The position numbers were made by a program, and so were the translations under genes. From Ruminococcaceae bacterium UBA1227 (GTDB lineage Bacteria; Bacillota; Clostridia; Oscillospirales; Acutalibacteraceae), in the NCBI GenBank assembly GCA_002309175.1, contig DBWX01000011.1, positions 14,512 to 78,511 on the forward strand: DNA of 64,000 bases, read 5' to 3'. Each line of letters begins with the position of its first letter. Positions within the stretch are counted from its first letter, which is position 1. Positions 58,688 to 64,000 of the stretch are shown here, piece after piece. A model generated the notes under the pieces. It did not search any database. It was not told the DNA's origin and saw only the letters and a program-made list of their open reading frames with translations.

Positions 58688-59875
58688 ATGAAGAGTGCAA
58701 GACAGTTCGCTCTTGAAACACTTCTCAAAATTGAACAGCAGAATTCGTATTCGAATTTATCAATTGCCGGTGTGCTTGAGGGGAATACCCTCGAGGGCGC
58801 CGACAAGGCATTTTTCACGGCACTTGTATACGGTGTGCTGGAGAGAAAACTGACACTTGACTACAACCTTGAAAAATGCCTTACACAGCCGATAAAACGG
58901 CTGAAGCCGGAGGTCCTCTGTATACTCCGGCTCGGCGCCCTCCAGCTTTTATTCATGGACAAAATTCCCGCGAGGGCAGCCATAAACGAGTCCGTCGAAC
59001 TGACCAAGAAAAACAGGGCTCAGTACGCGAGCGGGCTGGTAAATGCAGTCCTGCGGAAAGTTGACGAAAACAAATTACAACTGCCGGATGAGACGGACGA
59101 AAATTACCTTGAAATCAAGTATTCCTGCCCGCAGGAACTCATAGATCTCTGGATAAACGCATACGGAAAAGAGAAGACCGTCGGCATACTTGAGCATGCG
59201 AACGGTCCTCAGAAGATATATGCAAGACACAGGACCGAAGGGCTGAAAATAATCGACAGTCCGGATGAGCTGACAAGCGATATGCACATCCAGGACAAGT
59301 CCTCGCAGCTTTGCTGCGAAGCCTTAAACCCGCAGCCCGGTGAGCGCATATTTGACATGTGCGCGGCGCCCGGCGGAAAAACATTCACGATTGCCGAGCT
59401 CATGAACGACGAAGGCGAGGTCTTCGCCTTCGATATCCATGAGCACCGCGTAAAGCTCATCAGGGCCGGCGCCGCCCGCTTGAACCTCCTCTCAGTGAGG
59501 GCGCAGGTAAACGACGCGGAGCAGTACAAAGAGGCCCTCGGTCATGCCGACAGAGTCCTCTGTGACGTGCCTTGCAGCGGTCTCGGAGACATCGGAAGGA
59601 AACCCGAGATTCGTTACAAAAAAGTTAAGGATATTGAAAAGTTACCGCTTTTACAATATAATATATTAGTTAATAGCGCGCGCTATGTTAAAGAGGGCGG
59701 CACCCTTCTTTATTCAACCTGCGCCTTAAACCCGCAGGAGAATGAAGAGGTGGTGAAACGCTTCCTTGACGAAAGCGCGAACTTCACCCTGAAGGAGCAG
59801 AGAACAATCTTCCCTCAGGATGAGGACTGTGACGGCTTCTTCTATGCCGTTCTCAAAAAGGAGTCCGCAGATTGA
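58688..59875 (+). CDS. rsmB: 16S rRNA (cytosine(967)-C5)-methyltransferase
   Basis: 395 residues, shorter than the usual 430-450. An NusB-like N-terminal domain (ARQFALETLLKIEQQ, KAFFTALVYGVLERK) precedes the NOL1/NOP2/Sun methylase with MCAAPGGKTFTIAELM, catalytic DVPCSGLGDIGRKPEIR and STCALNPQENE. Both catalytic cysteines are present. Overlaps rlmN by four bases. Confidence 0.95.
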   Translation: MKSARQFALETLLKIEQQNSYSNLSIAGVLEGNTLEGADKAFFTALVYGVLERKLTLDYNLEKCLTQPIKRLKPEVLCILRLGALQLLFMDKIPARAAINESVELTKKNRAQYASGLVNAVLRKVDENKLQLPDETDENYLEIKYSCPQELIDLWINAYGKEKTVGILEHANGPQKIYARHRTEGLKIIDSPDELTSDMHIQDKSSQLCCEALNPQPGERIFDMCAAPGGKTFTIAELMNDEGEVFAFDIHEHRVKLIRAGAARLNLLSVRAQVNDAEQYKEALGHADRVLCDVPCSGLGDIGRKPEIRYKKVKDIEKLPLLQYNILVNSARYVKEGGTLLYSTCALNPQENEEVVKRFLDESANFTLKEQRTIFPQDEDCDGFFYAVLKKESAD

Positions 59876-60924
59876 AAACGGATATTAAATCACTGACACT
59901 TGCCGAACTCGAAGACCTGGCAAAAGAGCTGGGACTTCAGAAGTTTCGCGCAAAGCAGATATATGAGTGGCTTCACAGACAGTGCGCCGAGTCCTTTGAG
60001 GAGATGACCAATCTCTCAAAGGAGCAGAGAGCAAAACTCGATGAACTCTGCGAGATCAAAAACTGCAGCATCGAGAAAAAACTCGTCTCGAAACTCGACG
60101 GCACGAAAAAGTACCTCTTCAGGTTAAACGACGGTGAATTTATCGAATCCGTCCTCATGAAGTACAAGTACGGCTACACCGTATGTGTCTCGAGCCAGGT
60201 GGGCTGCAATATGAAGTGTTCCTTCTGTGCCAGCACCATTGACGGCTGTGTGAGAAACCTCGCCCCGAGCGAGATCTTAAGCCAGGTGTACGCCATAACC
60301 CGCGACAACAGGAAAGAGGACAAGGAGTTCCGTGTCTCGCACATAGTCCTCATGGGCATGGGTGAGCCCCTCGACAACTATGACAATGTCCTGCGTTTCC
60401 TCGAACTCATAACAAACGGGGACGGCCTGAACATAGGCGCGAGAAACATAAGCATCTCGACCTGCGGCATAGTCCCGAAAATCTACGACCTCATTGAAAA
60501 GCATCCGCAGTACACTCTCTCGGTGAGCCTCCACGCTCCGAACGACGAGATAAGGGACAGGATAATGCCCGTCAACAGGAAGTGGAACACTGAGGAACTT
60601 CTTGAGGCCTGCAGGGTCTACACGAAACAGACAAGCAGACGTATCTCTTTCGAGTACGCCATGATGAAAGACATAAACGATACGGACGAGTGTGCAAAGG
60701 AACTCGCGAAAAGGCTTAAAGGCATGCTTTGCCATGTAAACCTTATCCCGGCAAACGAAGTCCGTGAGAATGACTACGAAAGAAGCAACAATGAGAGAAT
60801 AAAGGAATTTTCAAAGATTCTCGAAGCAGGCGGCATAACCACCACCATAAGGCGCAGCCTCGGCGGTGACATAGACGCCTCCTGCGGACAACTCAGAAGG
60901 CAAACGAAAGGAGGGGAGTCATGA
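59872..60924 (+). CDS. rlmN: Dual-specificity 23S rRNA A2503 / tRNA A37 C2-methyltransferase
   Basis: Radical-SAM methylase, 350 residues. Cluster motif CNMKCSFCAS, HIVLMGMGEPLDNYDNV, IMPVNRKWNTEELL and the C-terminal catalytic cysteine in DASCGQLR. TTG start overlapping the rsmB stop. Four-base overlap with the phosphatase gene. Confidence 0.96.
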   Translation: MKTDIKSLTLAELEDLAKELGLQKFRAKQIYEWLHRQCAESFEEMTNLSKEQRAKLDELCEIKNCSIEKKLVSKLDGTKKYLFRLNDGEFIESVLMKYKYGYTVCVSSQVGCNMKCSFCASTIDGCVRNLAPSEILSQVYAITRDNRKEDKEFRVSHIVLMGMGEPLDNYDNVLRFLELITNGDGLNIGARNISISTCGIVPKIYDLIEKHPQYTLSVSLHAPNDEIRDRIMPVNRKWNTEELLEACRVYTKQTSRRISFEYAMMKDINDTDECAKELAKRLKGMLCHVNLIPANEVRENDYERSNNERIKEFSKILEAGGITTTIRRSLGGDIDASCGQLRRQTKGGES

Positions 60925-61649
60925 GAATATCCGCAAAGACAGATGTCGGCAAGGTGCGTCCGAACAACCAGGACTCATACGCCGCCGGTGAATTCCAGAA
61001 CGGGGTCACCTGGGTGGTTGTGTGTGACGGAATGGGCGGCTACCGTGGCGGCAACATAGCGAGTTCCGCGGCAGTAAAGACCATTTCGGAACGGATAACA
61101 GGCAGCTACAGGGAGAACATGACATCCTCGTCCATCAAGAACCTGCTTGTGACTTCAATCACGAACGCCAACTTTGAAATCTTCGACATGGCTGCCGCCA
61201 ACGAGGAACTCAAGGGAATGGGCACAACGGTTGTCGCGGCGCTAATCACGAAGAAAGCAATCTACATCGCACATGCCGGAGACAGCAGGGCATACCTGGC
61301 GGCCGACGGCAAGCTGAGACAGATAACGAAAGACCACTCGGTGGTACAGGAACTCGTGGACAGCGGGGAGATAACCAGGGAACAGGCCATGGATCACCCG
61401 CAGAAGAACCTGATAACCCGTGCCCTCGGAGTGGAGGAAATAGTCAAGGTGGATTTCACCGTAGAAGACATTAAAGGAGATGAAACCCTGCTCATTTGCA
61501 CGGACGGCCTCACGAACGAGGTCACTGAGGATGAGATTCTGCGGGTTCTGTCCGAGAAACCGTTCGAAGAAGTCGCCGACACACTTGTCGACATGGCAAA
61601 CGAAAACGGCGGCAACGACAACATTACAGCCGTAGCAATTACGAGATAG
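60921..61649 (+). CDS. prpC: PP2C-type serine/threonine phosphatase (Stp/PrpC)
   Basis: 242 residues, cytosolic, Mn-dependent. Motifs RPNNQDSYA, CDGMGGYRGG, HAGDSRAYL, DHPQKNLITRALG and CTDGLTNEV. Antagonises the PASTA kinase that follows after five bases. Confidence 0.95.
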   Translation: MRISAKTDVGKVRPNNQDSYAAGEFQNGVTWVVVCDGMGGYRGGNIASSAAVKTISERITGSYRENMTSSSIKNLLVTSITNANFEIFDMAAANEELKGMGTTVVAALITKKAIYIAHAGDSRAYLAADGKLRQITKDHSVVQELVDSGEITREQAMDHPQKNLITRALGVEEIVKVDFTVEDIKGDETLLICTDGLTNEVTEDEILRVLSEKPFEEVADTLVDMANENGGNDNITAVAITR

Positions 61650-61660
61650 GGGGCTTGTGT

Positions 61661-63841
61661 ATGGATACTTACGTAGGAAAAAGGCTTGATGGCCGTTACG
61701 AAATCAGAGAAATAATCGGCGTGGGCGGCATGGCTGTCGTGTACAAGGCATACGACAACATAGATGACCGCATTGTCGCCATCAAAATACTCAAGGAGGA
61801 GTTCCTCGCCAACGAGGAGTTCCGCAGAAGGTTCAAAAACGAATCAAAGGCGATTGCCGTACTGTCACACCCGAATATTGTAAAGGTGTACGATGTATCC
61901 TTCGGCGACCGTCTTCAGTACATCGTGATGGAATACATTGAGGGTATCACTCTCAAGGAGTACATTGAGCAGCAGAAGGTCATAAACTGGAAGGAAGCAG
62001 TCCACTTTACGACCCAGATTCTCCGCGCTCTCCAGCATGCCCATGACAAGGGTATTGTTCATCGCGATGTAAAGCCCCAGAACATAATGCTCCTTCAAAA
62101 CGGCAATATCAAAGTGACCGACTTCGGCATTGCCCGTTTTTCACGCGGTGAGACCCGCACAATGAACGAGTCAGCTATAGGCTCCGTTCACTATATAAGC
62201 CCCGAGCAGGCGCGCGGCGAGATAACAGACGACAAGGCTGACATCTACTCGGTCGGCGTAGTCCTGTACGAGATGATAACGGGAAGACTTCCGTTCGAGT
62301 CCGACAGCGCCGTATCAGTGGCAATAATGCAGCTTCAGAACGAGGCCGTTCATCCGCGTGAGATCAATCCGCAGATTCCCGTAGGCCTCGAGCAGATAAC
62401 TCTTCGCGCAATGCAGAAGAATGCCAAGGACCGCTATCAGTCCGCGGCTGAAATGCTCCTCGACCTCGATGAGTTCAAACGCAACCCTTCAGTCAAGTTT
62501 GACTACTCATACTTCGTCGACAAGGAGCCCACACAGTTCATAAGCCAGCAGGAGGCTGCCAAGGTCATCGCGACACCTGTCGCGAAGACACATGTCCAGC
62601 CCGTCCAGATTGACGAAGAGGACGAGTATGACGATGACGACTCGGTACAGAACAGAGTTCTGCCGATCCTCGTCGGTGTCGCTTCGGCCCTCCTCGCTGT
62701 AATAGTCATCATCATAATCATCCTCGCCCTCTTCACCGATATCTTCAAGAACGACAAGATTGAAGTACCTGACCTCCTCGGTAAGGACTATGCCTCAGAG
62801 GTAGAGGGCAACAAGAAATATGCTGACTGGGAATTCGACGTCAAGTATGTCACATCCACGGACACGAAGTACCAGGGCGGCCAGATCTGCAAGCAGAGCC
62901 CGTACAAGGGTGCAAAGGCCAAGAAGGGTTCAGTCATCAAGATTGAAGTCGTCTCAAACGGCTCACAGGTAGAGATACCCGAAATCAACGGACTTGAACT
63001 CGGAACGGCGAAACAGGCGCTCATTGCAGCCGGATTTGTCAACACGAAGGTAGTACCTGAGTACACCGACGACTACAAAGAAGGCCTCGTAATAAGCTCA
63101 GAGCCCGCACAGGGCACAAAGGCCGACACCTCAACGATGATAATCATCAATGTCGCCGCCCCTGCAAAGGACAACCCTGACCTCAAGGAAGTACCGTCAG
63201 TCGTAGGCCTCAACTACAACAAGGACAAGGCTGACATTGAAGAGTACTTCTCAAGCGTCAACCTGAAGCTCGGCACGGTCAAGGAAGAAGATTCGAAAGA
63301 ACCTGCCGGCACCGTCATCCAGCAGAGCATAGATGCCAAGGAAAAAGTACCTGCCGGCACAAAGGTAGACATCATCATCTCCTCCGGCAAGGCACCTTCA
63401 AGCACAGGTACAATCAGCTTCACGCTTCCTGTATCACCCGACGACCTTGAACTCAAGATCTACGTCGGGAACGAGCTCTATGACACAAAGACGCTCAATT
63501 GCAACGGCTCCAAGTTCTCATACAAGCTCACCGGCTCAGGCGAGACTAAGAACGTAGTCTGCAAACTTGACGGCCAGACCATCTATACCTGCACAATCGA
63601 CTTCTCCACAGACCCGGCTACAATCACAAACGCCAAGGAGACTCCGATTAAGGTAAGAGTTGCAGTGCCGAACGTTGTAGGCAAGACCGTAGCTGATGCT
63701 AAACAGATCCTGAACTCCTCAGGTTTCACAAACATCAAGTTTGCCGGTGAATACCAGGATACTGACAAGGTAGTTGCCATGATGCCGATAGCCGGCACAA
63801 AGGCATATACAACTGACGCAATCACACTGGTTGCGAACTAG
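61661..63841 (+). CDS. prkC: PASTA-domain serine/threonine kinase (PrkC/StkP)
   Basis: 726 residues. Intracellular kinase domain with glycine loop GVGGMAVVYKA, Lys42, HRD at 134-136 and DFG at 154-156; a juxtamembrane acidic segment; one transmembrane helix near 335-360; and an extracellular part with three clear PASTA repeats (VPDLLGKDYASE, IPEINGLELGTAK, VPSVVGLNYNKDK) and a fourth at the very end (VPNVVGKTVADAK) after an inserted beta domain (about 585-650). Senses peptidoglycan fragments. ATG 61661 with GGGGGC nine bases upstream. Confidence 0.95.
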   Translation: MDTYVGKRLDGRYEIREIIGVGGMAVVYKAYDNIDDRIVAIKILKEEFLANEEFRRRFKNESKAIAVLSHPNIVKVYDVSFGDRLQYIVMEYIEGITLKEYIEQQKVINWKEAVHFTTQILRALQHAHDKGIVHRDVKPQNIMLLQNGNIKVTDFGIARFSRGETRTMNESAIGSVHYISPEQARGEITDDKADIYSVGVVLYEMITGRLPFESDSAVSVAIMQLQNEAVHPREINPQIPVGLEQITLRAMQKNAKDRYQSAAEMLLDLDEFKRNPSVKFDYSYFVDKEPTQFISQQEAAKVIATPVAKTHVQPVQIDEEDEYDDDDSVQNRVLPILVGVASALLAVIVIIIIILALFTDIFKNDKIEVPDLLGKDYASEVEGNKKYADWEFDVKYVTSTDTKYQGGQICKQSPYKGAKAKKGSVIKIEVVSNGSQVEIPEINGLELGTAKQALIAAGFVNTKVVPEYTDDYKEGLVISSEPAQGTKADTSTMIIINVAAPAKDNPDLKEVPSVVGLNYNKDKADIEEYFSSVNLKLGTVKEEDSKEPAGTVIQQSIDAKEKVPAGTKVDIIISSGKAPSSTGTISFTLPVSPDDLELKIYVGNELYDTKTLNCNGSKFSYKLTGSGETKNVVCKLDGQTIYTCTIDFSTDPATITNAKETPIKVRVAVPNVVGKTVADAKQILNSSGFTNIKFAGEYQDTDKVVAMMPIAGTKAYTTDAITLVAN

Positions 63842-63847
63842 GTGAGT

Positions 63848-64000
63848 ATGGTAAAAAACACCCAAAACGGAACAATCATAAAAGGCATAGGCGGTTTCTA
63901 TTATGTGGAAACCGCCGAAGGCATTTTTGAGTGTAAGGCCAGAGGTGTCTTCAGAAAAGAAAAAATCACCCCCATGGTGGGTGACAATGTCGTAATAACA
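63848..64000 (+). CDS. rsgA: Ribosome small-subunit GTPase RsgA (3' end cut by window)
   Basis: Only 51 codons are visible. [36 protein letters not shown] are the OB-fold start of RsgA, a 30S-maturation GTPase. Six bases after prkC, its usual position. Confidence 0.9.
   Translation, partial: MVKNTQNGTIIKGIGGFYYVETAEGIFECKARGVFRKEKITPMVGDNVVIT

Overview
The window reads as a chromosome segment of a Clostridia-type Firmicute. This rests on several things: sigma-A-like promoters (TTGACA/TATAAT types), strong AGGAGG ribosome-binding sites, and frequent GTG/TTG starts. It also rests on Firmicute gene orders (scpA-scpB-DUF2953-gerW/ytfJ; yicC-remA-gmk-rpoZ-priA-def-fmt-yugP-rsmB-rlmN-prpC-prkC-rsgA; cdaA-cdaR) and on remA and a GerW-like gene, which occur in spore-forming lineages. 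Coding density is very high, and neighbouring genes often overlap by 1 to 11 bases. I see no insertion sequence, prophage, CRISPR array or rRNA. The genus cannot be fixed from this sequence alone.

Layout. 1-2260 holds ychF (cut by the window edge) and a CDF metal transporter. 2334-4109 (minus) holds rsmI, a TrmN6/YabB-type tRNA methyltransferase and a small 2[4Fe-4S] ferredoxin. 4242-10928 (minus) is a tightly coupled transcription unit, nrdR, a CPBP-like membrane protein, aroF, aroB, aroA, aroC and a three-domain chorismate mutase/shikimate dehydrogenase/shikimate kinase fusion. It supplies most of the route to chorismate; 3-dehydroquinate dehydratase is not here. 11135-12046 holds tRNA-Ser(GGA) and a metallo-beta-lactamase-fold protein. 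12098-18524 is an envelope region: an exported transglutaminase-like protein, divergent from a DUF3298-type lipoprotein, a zinc-ribbon protein, a TPM-domain membrane protein, a Tim44-like/zinc-ribbon protein and an SPFH/zinc-ribbon protein. It resembles the Bacillus ydjGHI set.

18608-26158 holds coaX, an alpha/beta hydrolase, a coiled-coil protein, a structured RNA that looks like 6S RNA, DUF1292, ligA, a DUF362 protein and an extended PRPP-synthetase paralogue. 26341-35219 is a complete V/A-type ATPase operon (H-I-K-E-C-F-A-B-D) with its own promoter and terminator; the K subunit carries the sodium-binding residue pattern. 35342-38028 holds an OhrR-like regulator, a membrane-anchored PHP phosphatase and a lipoprotein.

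38029-38783 has no protein gene but is the most interesting stretch. It carries a probable small RNA with a near-consensus promoter and, on the same strand, a tRNA-Leu(UAA) gene whose anticodon loop is interrupted by a 227-base group I intron. 38784-47968 runs through a DUF695/RraB-like protein, cyclophilin, ispF, the c-di-AMP pair cdaA-cdaR, an FG-GAP membrane protein, a two-component system, DUF1385 and prmC. 48043-64000 is a housekeeping run: site-2 protease, scpAB, GerW, RluB-type synthase, the gmk-rpoZ-priA-def-fmt block, rRNA methylases, and the PP2C/PASTA-kinase signalling pair leading into rsgA, which is cut by the right edge.
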